Source of the DNA: Girardinichthys multiradiatus | Taxonomy: Eukaryota; Chordata; Actinopteri; Cyprinodontiformes; Goodeidae | DNA: 64,000 bases | Direction of reading: 5' to 3' | NCBI RefSeq assembly: GCF_021462225.1 | Contig: NC_061817.1 | Span: 1,141,326 to 1,205,325, forward strand | Shown here: one piece after another, positions 10,903 through 21,527 of the stretch | How the letters are laid out: each line of letters opens with the position of its first letter | How positions within the stretch are numbered: the stretch's first letter is position 1 | Translations under genes and position numbers: made by a program | The notes under the pieces: generated by a model | Seen by the model: only the letters and a program-made list of their open reading frames with translations | Told to the model about the DNA's origin: nothing | Databases searched by the model: none

Positions 10903-13900
10903 TAAAAACAAACAACTGTCCTGAAAGCACAGGTTAAGAAGCCTGGGATCACTCTGCTATTTCTGGTGTTTAGGTTATCAAAGCAGTTACATAGCTCTAG
11001 CAAGGCTCAGGGGGTGGATGGGATTAGGGAGTTCTTAAAGACCCAGGATATCATTGGGCTGCTTGGTTTACATGCTTGTGCAACTTTGGGTCATTGCCGT
11101 AGGACTTGAGAGAATCGAGTCTTGGCCTGTCTTTAAAATAGAGGGACCAGAGACTATACTGTAACTATAACAGGGATTAAACTTCATAGCTTCCTAAGCA
11201 GAATCTCTGCTGGAGTGCCAGACAGTGTCTAGTTGGACCTTTGGTTTATAAGGAAAAAAGCTAAGCATATGTTTTGGAGGAGTTTTGAAGTCCAGGATCT
11301 GTGCTATCTGAGCATTCTTATGTTCCTGTGAGTGGTAATGGCAATTGATATCCATCACTAGAGATTTTTAAGGAGAATCTAAGAAAAGAATAAGAACTTC
11401 CCTGAACCAAGTTGGGGTGGTTTCTGGTCTACTAAAAATGTAAATTCCTTTCTAGGGAGATATTTGAGACATGGGCCACTGGGAGATGGCCTTAGGGCAT
11501 ACCCAGGACTTGCGTATATCTCATGGCTGCCTCAGGAATGCCCCGAGGTCGGCTCAGATCAGCATGACGGGAGAAGAGATGTCTCTTCAAAAGAGTTGTC
11601 TCCATGACACTGTCTTAGAAAAGTGTTGGATGGATGGGTGCTGATATGTTTTACATAAAGCTTGGTCAACAACCCAGCAAATCTTATATCTCTAAAATGG
11701 TTTCTTGTGATTGTTCCCAGAAATTGCTGGTCGCACCACATCAAATTAGTGTGCATCTGTGTCAAAACTGATTTAGAACTTGAGTCTTTTTATGGTGAAT
11801 ACAAAACTATTTCCTTTTAGTAAGTTGACAGGAATGAGGTGAAGAGATGCAGCAAATGTGCCTGGACGGCAGTCGAACCAGCTCACAGGCTGCGTCAAGG
11901 ACTGAAGCCTATATACATGGGTCGCTACAAAATTGTCACATCAACATGAGCTGAGGGGGCCCCAGTGCCCTCTCAAGAGGGAACACATCACAGAAGGTCC
12001 ATGAGGTATTTCCTTCAAGATTTTCAAAATATATGAGCACATGAACAAGATTTTAACATTTATTGGATTATTATTAAGAGCATCAAAAACTTGCTAAAAC
12101 TTAAACCTGCTCTGCTTGTTTTATGGAATGTTTGTTTATAAGAAATATTTGGTAGGTGCTTGGCATGGGCATGCCAACATGCCACCCTGAATGATTTTTT
12201 AAAAGCAAAATAAAATAAGAAAAAACTATGTTATCCAATCATGCATGTATGTGGTGTATTATGAGCAGTTCATACTGTACATGCAGCATCTACTCTTCCC
12301 TTTCTGGTACTTTATACTGTTTCTCAGCAACATGCATTTCTTCTAAAGTGAATCAGAGAAAGTGAGACTGGAATCACTTGTAGAGGGCTGGTGATTATTG
12401 GTAGAGGCTGTAATTGATTTATTTGTAATTGACTGCTTTGTGTTTCCTCTGTCTATGTTAATGTCCTCCATCTCTGTCATCCTCTGTTATTTCCTGTCTC
12501 TGTCATACTATGCAGCAGGCTGTGAGGGGCACTGGGTACATCTTTAGTTGCACATGTATTTTTGATCATACGTGTGTCTGGTTGTCTCCCTTTCTCCTTT
12601 CATCTGCTTATACTCCTTTGCTGTATTCTTTCTCATGTTTTCTGCCATTTCAGCTCCTCCTCCTCCTCAATTTCTCCTCTTCCCTAATATTTTTCGAATG
12701 TCCACTTTTTCTGTTGGCTGTACTCCCCATCTATTACCCTCCAGCTGCTCCTAATGTTTTTCCTTAGCCTCTTAATTCACCAATTTCACTTTAAGTTAGG
12801 CTTTCTCTTCCATGCCTTTGCTTTCAGATCTGGAGATGTCTGTGTCAGTCAGCTGCATTTACTTTCCCCTGGAGGATAACCTGAATTCTCAGAGAAAATC
12901 TGGACTCTGTGGTGAGCTGTGGTCAGGAATGTCTGACAAGGCATATACCCAAATAAGAATTTAGCTGACCTTAGATCTGAAAATCTTATCTTAAAAAATA
13001 AAATTAATTGTTTATGAAAGGTTGATGAAGTTACACTAAAATTAAAATCAATTAAACGATTGTTACAGACTCAAAACAATGCTTTGTTGCTTTTATTTGA
13101 CACAAGATTTGATCAAATCTGTTTTTATATCTTTAAGGTATTTCTGGTGTTCCATAAGTTGTTTGAGAAATGACAATAGGAAAAAGAACACTCACCTTAG
13201 TGATTCTTTGTACATAAACTGTGATTAAAGCTCTCCATATTGTCTTGAGCCGTTGTTATTGGCATAAAAAGGGATTTTGTTGGTCTTTGCATTTTAATTA
13301 TCGGCATTTCTGTATACAGTGCAGTCATATATCTATACTAGATTACACAGCAAAGCTGGTCATTGTCTGACCTTTGCTTCAGTGCCACATTTTGATCTTT
13401 TTGTATTTACCAAGGCATAAATACGTATGAATTTGAAAAGATTTATTTACATGTTTTTGATAGATTGTCATCAATGCATACATTTGGCAGTATGTTTTCC
13501 TATTGAAATTGAAAGCCATGGTAAATTGTTTGGATGTCTTATGCTGCCAGACAAATACCTCAAAGCATCTTCCTTGCATCATCCCCCCAGTGACTTCTTG
13601 AAGAAACAAGTTCTGTTTCCTTGGCAAGCAGTGTTTGAAACCAACTGCCCAGAGAAGCGCTGCAAATGTGGACTGCTTTTGGCTTTAGCCTGCAGGATTT
13701 GGATTCTATTTTTCTTTCAAACTTTGAGTTTGTCTCCTCTCTTGGCAGTGTGCAGCAGACTGAATAAACAGTTTAGTTGCCATTATCCAACACCCAAGCT
13801 GTCTGCAAAACAATATTAATGGTAGCTGAGTGTGGGTAGCCTTTTTGAAAAAAACAAATTCTTGGAAAATCTTGCAACAATCTTGCAAAAATCATGTTAT

Positions 13901-14585
13901 ATATATAAACCAGACTTGCTGGACGTGGGAGGAATATATTGTCTGTTTAATAGTAATCAATCATTTCTTAGGATAGCATCAGAATAATTAACTAAAGTGC
14001 TGTTTTAGATATGCTAGGTCCACAGCCCGTATTCTCCTCATGCTGCTTTAAATATGTTTTTCAAAGTCTTTTCCGTATGCAGTCAAGTTTTATGTTTTGA
14101 TCAGAATCAAATTAAGCTTAGTGGGATCTAGAGGAAATATGGATAATGGTAAGCAACAGAACTTAGTGTTTGTGTGCTCCCTCTAAGATAAAGCATGTGT
14201 TTTTGTGCCTGTTGGGCCATGAGACTAAAGAGCCAAAGACTGACAATGAAGGAAGTGTTAGGAAAGTGTTCATGAGGAAGAGAAGAAGAAAGCGGAACTC
14301 CGGGAGCTTCCCTTTTCTCCTGATACATCTCTGCTCTGGCGCGAACTGTGTGTTTCTTTGAGTGTGTCCACTCTAGACTGTAACAGGGAGGTTGGGAAAG
14401 AAGAGAAAAATAATTTATCACTCATGGGGTTCACTCAGTCTACATCTCATTTCTCACAAGCATCAACAGCCAAAACGGGATTAGAATTAAGAATTAGAAA
14501 ACGGAAAACAATGAAATTCATCTCATAATTATTGGGTTAAATTGAATGTTTAAGGGTGTTTAAGTTGTTTATGCCCTCTTTGTGT
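10903..14585. other. Largely unassigned 3.7-kb stretch
   Basis: I see no transposon termini, no reading frame with a domain and no exon-like block bounded by good splice sites, apart from the short dispersed repeat listed at 11855-11945. Frames up to 130 codons (for example 13427-13819) are low-complexity or have no family resemblance. This is one of the least repeat-like parts of the window and could hold intronic or intergenic host DNA. Confidence 0.35.
11855..11945 (-). repeat. Short dispersed repeat with tRNA B-box-like motif
   Basis: The segment CTGCGTC.AGGACT.A..CCT, preceded by CAGTCGAACC, recurs in diverged form at 47655-47720. On the minus strand it contains GGTTCGACTGCC, close to the pol III B-box consensus GGTTCGANNCC, about 40 bases downstream of ACCCATGTATA. 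It may be a SINE-like fragment. I do not see a foldable tRNA. Confidence 0.3.
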
Positions 14586-16085
14586 AGCTTCTAAATCAGC
14601 ACAGGCTGCTGGAGTCGGTTGAATTGTTCAGCCTGGCTTCCTCTGTTGGAAACAACAACAACCTGTTCAGTAATGTGTTGACTACAGCCAAACTATGGTG
14701 GTTGGCAGCCCTAGCCGCTTATGACTTTAATATACAGTACCGTCTTGGTCGTAATAATGTTAATGTTGCTCTCCCGACAGTACTCCAATCATGAGAACTG
14801 GGGAGACACTCCAACCTCTGGGATCAAATCAACATGTAGGCAGGCCTGCTCCTTTTCAAAACTTCCTATAGCTGGGAGGCTAATTGATCAACTTGGAGTT
14901 GGATGAGTTGACTCCCAAAGAAATCAAGGTTTCCCAAGAGCTTGACCCAGTAATTGGCCCAGTAAAACAAACCATTGAGGCTAGGGAATGCCAGTTACAT
15001 CTAAAAGCAATCCACCTAATGTTGCTTTCCTTTGGCGTGAAGCTCCAAAACTTGAATTAATAAATGGACTACTCTTTTGACAAAGAAAGTCACAGACAGA
15101 TACCACCATAAAGCAGTTGTTACTGCTTGAGAGATAGAGAACCATTGTTCTAAGATCGCTACATGATGAGTGCTGACATTTATGTGGTGAGAGAATATCT
15201 GAACTAATTAAAGACAGATTCTATTTGCTGCGAATGAGTGCTGAGGTGGAGCATTATCTTAAAATATGCGAACGATGTGTGTCCTGTAAAACCCTCCCAC
15301 AGCATTCTTCCCCATTAAACCAGATCACTAGTAATGGACCCCTGGATTTAGTCTGCATTGATTTTCTGCAGATAGAACAAGACAGAAGGGGCATGGCAAA
15401 TGTGCTTGTAGTAACAGACTATTTCATTAGAAATGTGCAAGAATTTCCAGATCAGAAGACCATTACACTTGCCAATGTCCTGTGGGACAAATACTTTGTG
15501 CATTATGGCCTGCCTGCAAGGATTTACTGGGATCATGGCAGGGACTTTGAAAGTCATCTGATCAAAGAGTTGCTTTCTATATTGGGAATCAGAAAGTCAT
15601 GCACTCCTCCCTATCATCCACAGGGTGATGTACCACCTGAGCATTTTAAAAGAACACTGCTTTCTATGCTGGGTACATTGGAAACTGTGAACAAACAGCA
15701 ATGGAGTCAGCATATCAGTCAGTTAGTAAACGCGTATAACTATACTAAAACCGATGCCACTGGTTACTCTCTGTACTTCTTGATGTAGGGCAGAGAGGCA
15801 AGACTGCCTACTGAAATCTGTTTCGGAAATACTCTTGATGGACATGGTGAAAGGTTGGTTTATAGAGTGTGACCAGAAGACAGAAATGAAAGTGACAAAA
15901 TGCTGTACATAGTGATCACCTTCGGCCAATAGGTTATCTGGTCTAGATGCCTGAACTTGAAGACACTCCTGTGAAAGCAAAGAAATCCCCTGTAGTGAGA
16001 AGGCACTGTAAAAGGAAATTTGAGAGGAACCATTTTTCTTCTGCTTATGTATCTGATGTTTCCTCCTTACCAAATTCTGAGTTTA
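14586..16085 (+). mobile_element. Degenerate Ty3/Gypsy element, RNase H to integrase
   Basis: Plus-strand remnant of a second Gypsy lineage, distinct from the Sushi-like copies. Around 14660-14780 it encodes, with frame breaks, the end of an RNase H domain (a WLAALAAYDFNIQYRLGRNNV-like stretch, normally followed by DALSR). It is followed by an integrase zinc-finger and core. No LTR was found on either side. The sequence after 15788 is open only in patches. Confidence 0.7.
15225..15788 (+). pseudogene. Gypsy integrase core fragment
   Basis: A 187-codon frame with the end of the HHCC finger (MSAEVEHYLKICERCVSCK), then the DDE core: LVCIDFLQIE carries the first aspartate and VLVVTDYF follows. 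The second catalytic segment reads WDHGRDFESHLIKELL, with DHG in place of the usual DQG/DRG. NAYN...DATGYS matches the end of the core. The third catalytic residue is expected in the HPQGDVPPEHFKRTLLSMLG segment, and E is present. The frame stops at 15788 where related proteins continue with a GREARLP-like segment, which is readable downstream after a TAG. An inactive copy. Confidence 0.75.
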
Positions 16086-16476
16086 AGTATGAACATACTT
16101 GTCAACCCTCGGACATTCTCAGTAATTTTCCACTTCACCTCTTCTGTGAGAAATACTCCTGCAGGCCACACAATACACAATGTCTTATACTAACACATGT
16201 TACACATTTTATTTCCCACACTGGTTATGAACATAATAATAATGCACACACATAATATATCTCCACAATTTCCACAGGAAACATCTCACCGTTCTGGTGG
16301 GGATGGTGTTATCCACACAGAAGTTTATATAGTCACCGGCCACATTATTAGGTACACCTGTCCAACTGCTCGTTAATGCAAATTTCTAATCAGCCAATCA
16401 CATGACAGCAACTCGATGCATTTAGTCATGTAGACCTGGTCAAGACGATCTGCTGCATTTCAAACCGAGCATCAGA

Positions 16477-16948
16477 ATGGGGAAAATAGGTGATTTAAGT
16501 GCCTTTGAACGTGACATGTTTGTTGGTGCCAGACGGGCTGGTCTGAGTATTTCAGAAACTGCTGATCTACTGTGATTTTTATGCACTACCTCTAGGGTTT
16601 ACAGAGAATGGTCCGAAAAAGAGAAAATATCCAGTGAGCAGCAGTTCTGTGGGCGCAAATGCCTTGTTGATGCCAGAGGTCAAAGGAGAATAGCCAGGCT
16701 GGTTTGAGCTGATAGAAAGGCAACAGGAACTCAAATAACCACTCGTTACAACCAAGGCATGCAAAAGAGCATCTCTGAACACACAACACGCCGAACCTTG
16801 AGGCGGATGGGCTACAGCAGCAGAAGACCACTCCTGTCAGCTAAGAACAGGAAACTGAGGCTACAATTCACACAGGCTCACCAAAATTGGACAATGGAAG
16901 ATTGGAAAAACGTTGCCTGGTCTGATGAGTCTCGATTTCTGCTGCGAC
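16477..16948 (+). pseudogene. Tc1 transposase, 5' half
   Basis: N-terminal paired-like helix-turn-helix region (RRAGLSISETADLL) and the second DNA-binding portion (TTRRTLRRMGYSSRRPLLSA), followed by the first catalytic aspartate in AWSDESRF. In-frame stops occur after ETADLL (TGA at about 16572) and after RRIARLV (TGA at about 16705). The coding sequence is then cut by the Gypsy insertion. These stops show the copy was already decaying or has decayed since. Confidence 0.8.
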
Positions 16949-17653
16949 TGTTATGATTCTGGCACGTCTGCTCTACCCTGTCTCCCTGGCTGCAATCAGC
17001 AGATTAGATGCACCTGGTGGCTGCTGCAGTGTAGTGCAATCTGTGGAATGCCAAGCACCTGTGTCTTCCTTGATATATACTGACTCTGACAAGCAGACGG
17101 TGCCAGATTTTTGAAAGCCATCGTGTGAGTAGATATCCAGCGTTCCTTCCTGTCTGATCATTGTTCTTGACAGTTCTTGCCTTGCTTTTTGGATTTATGC
17201 CTCTGCCTGCTCCCTGTCGGACTATTTGGATTTTGATTGTCGACCTTGTTTCCTGCATCTGGTTTATGCCTCTGCCTGCCCCTTGCCTGACGCCTCTTGT
17301 TCCGATCGTTGACCCTGTTTCTGTCCTTGGATTATTGAGCCAGCCTAGCCCTCGGATTATTCAGCCTGGAGTCACTTCTTACCTGTGCTGTGGAGATCAC
17401 TGCCTGCCGCCCACTGAGGTTTCCCCTCTGGGTTTCAAGTTCCACTCAAGACAAAAGCAGGTTAGTGACTTTTCTGATCCCTGCAAAATCTGGAGAGACT
17501 ACAAGTCACTAATCCCTCTTTCTGCCTCAGTGATTCCTGGAAGCTGTGAGGAGTGTTACCTGTGTGATGTTTTCCTGTGGCTGAATAAACCTTTTAAACC
17601 TTCAGTACTGTGTCTGGTTGAATCTTGGGTCCACCATTTTCTGATTCATAGCA
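16949..17653 (+). repeat. 5' LTR of the Sushi-like Gypsy element
   Basis: A 705-bp LTR beginning TGTTATGATTC and ending GATTCATAGCA. A TATATA box lies at about 17076. An AATAAA signal at 17584-17589 is followed about 15-20 bases later by CAGTACTGTG. The last 50 bases (from AGTACTGTG at 17604) are repeated almost exactly at 20153-20202, which defines the surviving 3' LTR end. Open frames crossing the LTR are incidental. Confidence 0.85.
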
Positions 17654-17670
17654 GAAAAATCTGGCCAAAA

Positions 17671-18969
17671 ATGGACCCATTGCCAGCACAACAGTGGCGT
17701 ATCCATGTTGATGAGACCCTATCCTGGTTGGGTTCCGGCATGGAGGAAATAATTTCCACATTACGTTCTGGCAATCTTGTCTTCGAGCCGCCACCGTCAC
17801 AGAGAAACCACGCCCAAGTAACACGGACAACAGCAGAAGTAAGGGAGCCACGCCTCTCTCCGCCTGAGATGTTCCGGGGAGACTCAGACCAATGTCGAGC
17901 TTTTCTAACTCAGTGTGAAATTCATTTTGAGCTTCCGCCGTCATCCTTTCCCACTGAACATTCCAAGGTGGCGTTTGTTATATTTCTGCTGGCAGGAAAG
18001 GCAAATGAGTGGAAAACGGCTTTCAACACGCCTACGGGCCATTATGAATACAATGTCATGCCATTTGGACTTACTAATGCTCCTGCAGTTTTTCAGTCAT
18101 TGGTCAATGACGTTCTAAGAGACATGGTGGGTCAATTCGTATTTGTTTATCTTGATGACATACTGATTTATTCTCAAGATCTGGAAACCCACAGAAAACA
18201 TGTCAGAGCTGTTCTCCTGCATCTTCTCCAAAACCAGTTGTTCGTCAAGGCAGAAAAATGTGAGTTTCACATCACTACCACTTCCTTTTTAGGCTTCATC
18301 ATTTCCCCAGATCAAGTGCTTGTCGATCCCTCCAAAGTAAAGGCCGTTTTGGAATGGCCTGTTCCAACTGATCGCAAGCAACTTCAAAGATTTCTGGGCT
18401 TCGCAAACTTCTATAGAAGGTTTATTAGAAATTACAGTCTGGTTGCTACTCCCCTGAATGCTCTTACCTCTTCCAAGACAAAATGTTTGTGGAATAAGGA
18501 TGCAGAGAAGACCTTCAATACGTTGAAGGAGCTCTTCACGTCAGCTCCAGTGTTACAGTCACCTGACCCAGAGACTAAGTTTATCGTGGAGGTGGATGCC
18601 TCAAGCACTGGGGTCGGAGCCGTATTAAGCCAAAGACGTGAGGATGATCGTGTTCACCCATGTGCCTTTTTCTCAAGGACTCTGTCTCAGGCTGAGTGGA
18701 ATTACGACGTGGGAAACAGAGAGTTACTGGCCATCAAGTTGGCATTGACAGAGTGGAGACATTGGCTGGAGGGGACTAAGGAGCCGTTTATGGTGTGGAC
18801 TGACCATAAAAACTTGGAGTACCTGAAATCAGCAAAACGGCTGAACCCCAGGCAGCCAAGGTGGGCTCTGTTTTTTGGTAATTTTAATTTCTCCCTATCT
18901 TACAGGCCAGGGAGTAAAAACGGCAAACCTGACGGATCAAGAGCCCGCAGAATCTCAGTCTGCGGGTGA
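17671..18969 (+). pseudogene. Gypsy gag fused to RT/RNase H by an internal deletion
   Basis: The frame starts at an ATG 18 bases after the LTR (MDPLPAQQW) and runs 432 codons. Residues 1-114 are gag-like ([30 protein letters not shown]). Residue 115 onward is reverse transcriptase from the [16 protein letters not shown] block, with the YLDD catalytic box at 160-163 and [15 protein letters not shown]. RNase H then follows, with an active-site Asp at 309 (VEVDASSTG) and another at 378 (WTDHKNL). The rest of gag, protease and RT motifs 1-3 have been removed in frame. The frame ends by a shift just after [12 protein letters not shown], where a DALSR-type sequence is disrupted. Confidence 0.85.
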
Positions 18970-20170
18970 AGAGGAGTTTATCCTTCCTGAAACCGTCAGG
19001 TTGTCTGTATCCCGAGTTGAGGTGGAAAGAGAGGTCCAGGAGGCCATTAGGGATCTGCCTATCCCACCATCATGTCTACCGGACCGCTGTTTTGTTCCTG
19101 AACGCCTTGTGCCAAAGGTATTGGAGTCTTGTCATTGCTCTCGCTTCGTTTGTCATCCTGGAATCAGCAGAACGATTCAGACAGTTAAGTCTCAGTTTTG
19201 GTGGCCATCGCTGGTCAAGGATGTCAAAGACTTTGTTTCTGAATGCACTCAATGTTGTCGAGCCAAGCCTTCTCGTCGCCCCCCTGCGGGGTTGTTGCAC
19301 CCATTGCCCATTCCCCCTCGCCCATGGTCGCACATTGCGATGGATTTTGTGACAGGTCTACTGGTTTCTAATGGTCACTCTGTACTACTAACCATAATTG
19401 ACAGATTTTCTAAGATGGTTCATCTGGTGCCCTTGGAGAAGCTTCCATCTGCAAAGGAGATGGGTGAGATATTGACCCGAGAAGTTTTCAGGCTCCATGG
19501 AATCCCTAATGACATTGTTTCCGATAGAGGACCCCAATTTGTGTCACGTTTCTGGAAGGAGTTTTGTTCGTTGTTGGGAATTTCTGTTAGTCTTTCCTCA
19601 GGGTTTCATCCTCAGTCTGATGGCCAAACCGAGAGAGCCAGCCAAGAAGCTGAAACCAAACTTCATATATTATGTGAGTCTGACCCGACCAAGTGGTCAC
19701 AAAATTTGCCCTGGGTTGAATACGCCATGAACTCTATGCAATCAAGTGCCACTGGTTTGTCTCCTTTTCATGTTGTGTTTGGTTTCCAGCCACCCATGTT
19801 TTCAGTTCAGGAGAGAGAAGCTAATGTTCCGTCCGCCCAAGCGACTGCCCTAAGGTGCCAAAGAATATGGAGAAAGGCCAGAAGGTCGATGATCAGAATG
19901 CCACTGGTTCAGTCAAGAACGGTCAACCGGAGACGGATCCCTGCCCCTAAGTACCAGGTGGGGCAGAAAGTTTGGCTCTCCGCCAAGGACCTCCCATTAA
20001 GGGTAGAATCCCGGAAATTGGCACCCCGATTTGTTGGACCTTTCCCAATCTCCAAGATCATCAACCCTGTACGACTGAAATTACCCAACTCCATGAGGAT
20101 TTACCCCACGTTCCACGTTTCTCAGGTCAAGCCCTTCGTGGAGCCTGGACTTAGTACTGTGTCTGGTTGA
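18905..20170 (+). pseudogene. Gypsy integrase, nearly complete, chromodomain end lost
   Basis: The open frame begins at 18875, but protein similarity starts near 18905 after the frame switch. It shows an HHCC finger ([11 protein letters not shown] ... CTQCCRAK) and a full catalytic triad at frame residues D157 (IAMDFVTGL), D217 (IVSDRGPQF) and E253 (TERASQEAE), a D-59-D-35-E spacing. It also has the GPF region ([14 protein letters not shown]) and ends [12 protein letters not shown]. In Sushi-like (chromovirus) elements a chromodomain usually follows. Here nine further codons run into the residual 3' LTR and stop. The integrase core itself looks intact. Confidence 0.85.
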
Positions 20171-20202
20171 ATCTTGGGTCCACCTTTTTCTGATTCATAG
20201 CA
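20153..20202 (+). repeat. Residual 3' LTR (50 bp)
   Basis: Matches the last 50 bases of the 5' LTR with one or two differences and ends GATTCATAGCA directly before the GCGAC duplication. Because LTRs are copied from one template, the missing ~655 bases were lost in an abnormal reverse transcription or by deletion after insertion. Confidence 0.85.
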
Positions 20203-20497
20203 GCGACATTCAGATGGTAGGGTCAGAATTTGGTGTCAACAACATGAAAACATGGTTCCATACTGCCTTGTATCAACGGTTCAGGCTGCTGGTGGTGATG
20301 TAATGGTGTGGGGGATATTTTCTTGGCACACTTTATGCCCCTTAGTACCAATTGAGCATCGTGTCAACGCCACAGCCTACCTGAGTATTGTTGCTGACCA
20401 TGTCCATCCCTTTATGACCACAGTGTACCCATTGCCTGATGGTTTCTTCCAGCAGGATAACACGACATGCCATAAAGCACGAATCATCTCAGACTGA
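20203..20497 (+). pseudogene. Tc1 transposase, 3' part after the Gypsy insertion
   Basis: Continuation of the frame interrupted at 16948. It contains GGDVMVWGIFSWHTLCPLVPIEH, then DHVHPFMTTVYPLPDG, and the second catalytic aspartate in FFQQDN. It stops being Tc1 of this family at KARIISD, just before the DLNPIE segment. Confidence 0.8.
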
Positions 20498-21339
20498 TGG
20501 CTCAATAATATTTAGATCTGGTGACTGTGCAGGCCATGGGAGATGTTCAACTTCACGTTCATGTTCATCAAACCAATCTTTCACCAGTCTTGCTGTGTGT
20601 ATTGGTGCATTGTCATCCTGATACACGGCACCGCCTTCAGGATACAATGTTTGAACCATTGGATGCACATGGTCCTCAAGAATGGTTTGGTAGTCCTTGG
20701 CAGTGACACGCTCATCTAGCACAAGTATTGGGCCAAGGGAATGCAATGATATGGCAGCCCAAACCATCAATGATCCACCCCCATGCTTCACTCTGGGCAT
20801 GTAACAGTCTGGGTTATAGCTTCTTTGGGGCTTCTCCACACCGTAACTCTCCCGGATGTGGGGAAAACAGTAAATGTGGACTCATCAGAGAACAATACAT
20901 GTTTCACATTGTCCACAGCTCAAGATTTGCGCTCCTTGCACCATTGAAACTGACGTTTGGCATTGGCATGAGTGACCAAAGGTTTGGCTAAAGCAGCCCG
21001 GCCGTGTATATTGACCCTGTGGAGCTCCCGACGGACAGTTCTGGTGGAAACAGGAGAGTTGAGGAGCACATTTAATTCTGCCATGATTTGGTCAGCCATG
21101 GTTTTATGTTTTTTCGATACAATCCGGGTTAGCACCCGAATATCCCTTTCAGACAGCTTCCTCTTGCGTCCACAGTTAATCCTGTTGGATGTGGTTCGTC
21201 CTTCTTGGTTGTATGCTGACATTACCCAGGATACCGTGGCTCTTGATACATCACAAAGACTTGCTGTCTTGGTCACAGATGCGCCAGCAAGACGTGCACC
21301 AACAATTTGTCCTCTTTTGAACTCTGGTATGTCACCCAT
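20498..21339 (-). pseudogene. Family II Tc1 transposase, copy A
   Basis: The coding sequence starts with MGDIPEFKRGQIVGARLAG at 21339. It has an HTH region (ATVSWVMSAYNQEGRTTS), a basic GRKRKLSERD linker and an in-frame TGA directly after WCKERKS at about 20922, where copy C has TGG. The catalytic part resumes as MPRVKHGGGSLMVWAA, with YQDDNAPIH and QSPDLNIIEP, then truncates. A further frame problem separates the two open segments (20920-21339 and 20489-20839). It does not encode an active enzyme. Confidence 0.8.
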
Positions 21340-21527
21340 AATGTTGTGTGCATTTCAATATTTTGAGCAAAACTGTGCTCTTACCCTGCTAATTGAACCT
21401 TCACACTCTGCTCTTACTGGTGCAATGTGCAATCAATGAAGACTGGCTACCAGGCTGGTCCAATTTAGCCATGAAACCTCCCACACTAAAATGACTGGTG
21501 TTTCAGTTTCATTGTCCAGCCCCTGTA
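20498..21527 (-). mobile_element. Tc1-like element, family II copy A (3'-truncated)
   Basis: Minus-strand copy of the family whose ends read CAGGGGTTGGACAATGAAAC. Its 5' terminus is at 21525 (CAGGGGCTGGACAATG on the minus strand), next to TA at 21526-21527. The other end is missing: the sequence stops in the DLNIIEP codons where it abuts the unrelated Tc1 at 20497. Copies B (38632-39901) and C (61956-63013) are relatives. Confidence 0.85.

Larger units (their letters stand above)
16944..20207 (+). mobile_element. Sushi-like Ty3/Gypsy LTR retrotransposon, internally deleted, TSD GCGAC
   Basis: The element spans 16949-20202 and is flanked by a perfect 5-bp duplication GCGAC (16944-16948 and 20203-20207) inside a Tc1 copy. 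The 5' LTR is complete (TG...CA, 705 bp) but only about 50 bp of the 3' LTR remains. Coding sequence contains a short gag, RT from the MPFGLTNAP block on, RNase H, and integrase. Protease, the RT N-terminus and any C-terminal chromodomain are missing. The remaining coding sequence is otherwise little decayed. Confidence 0.9.
16332..20497 (+). mobile_element. Tc1-like element (family with GTCACCGGCCAC end), split and 3'-truncated
   Basis: The 5' inverted repeat starts near 16332 (AGTCACCGGCCAC, then TTAGGTACACCTG), a terminus common among vertebrate Tc1-like elements. The transposase reads from MGKIGDLSAFERDMFVGA (about 16477) to WSDESRFLLR (about 16948). A Gypsy element follows, and the Tc1 frame resumes at 20203 as HSDGRVR...GGDVMVWGIFSW...FFQQDN up to ISD at about 20497. 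The third catalytic residue and the 3' inverted repeat are gone, because another Tc1 in opposite orientation begins there. Confidence 0.85.

Noticed and set aside
13427..13819. 130-codon plus frame
   Set aside because: Overlaps a minus frame of similar length and has no family resemblance. Probably chance.
17161..17670. N-terminal 170 codons of the long frame starting at 17161
   Set aside because: They lie inside the 5' LTR and leader. The gag start is the ATG at 17671, so the upstream part is read-through, not protein.
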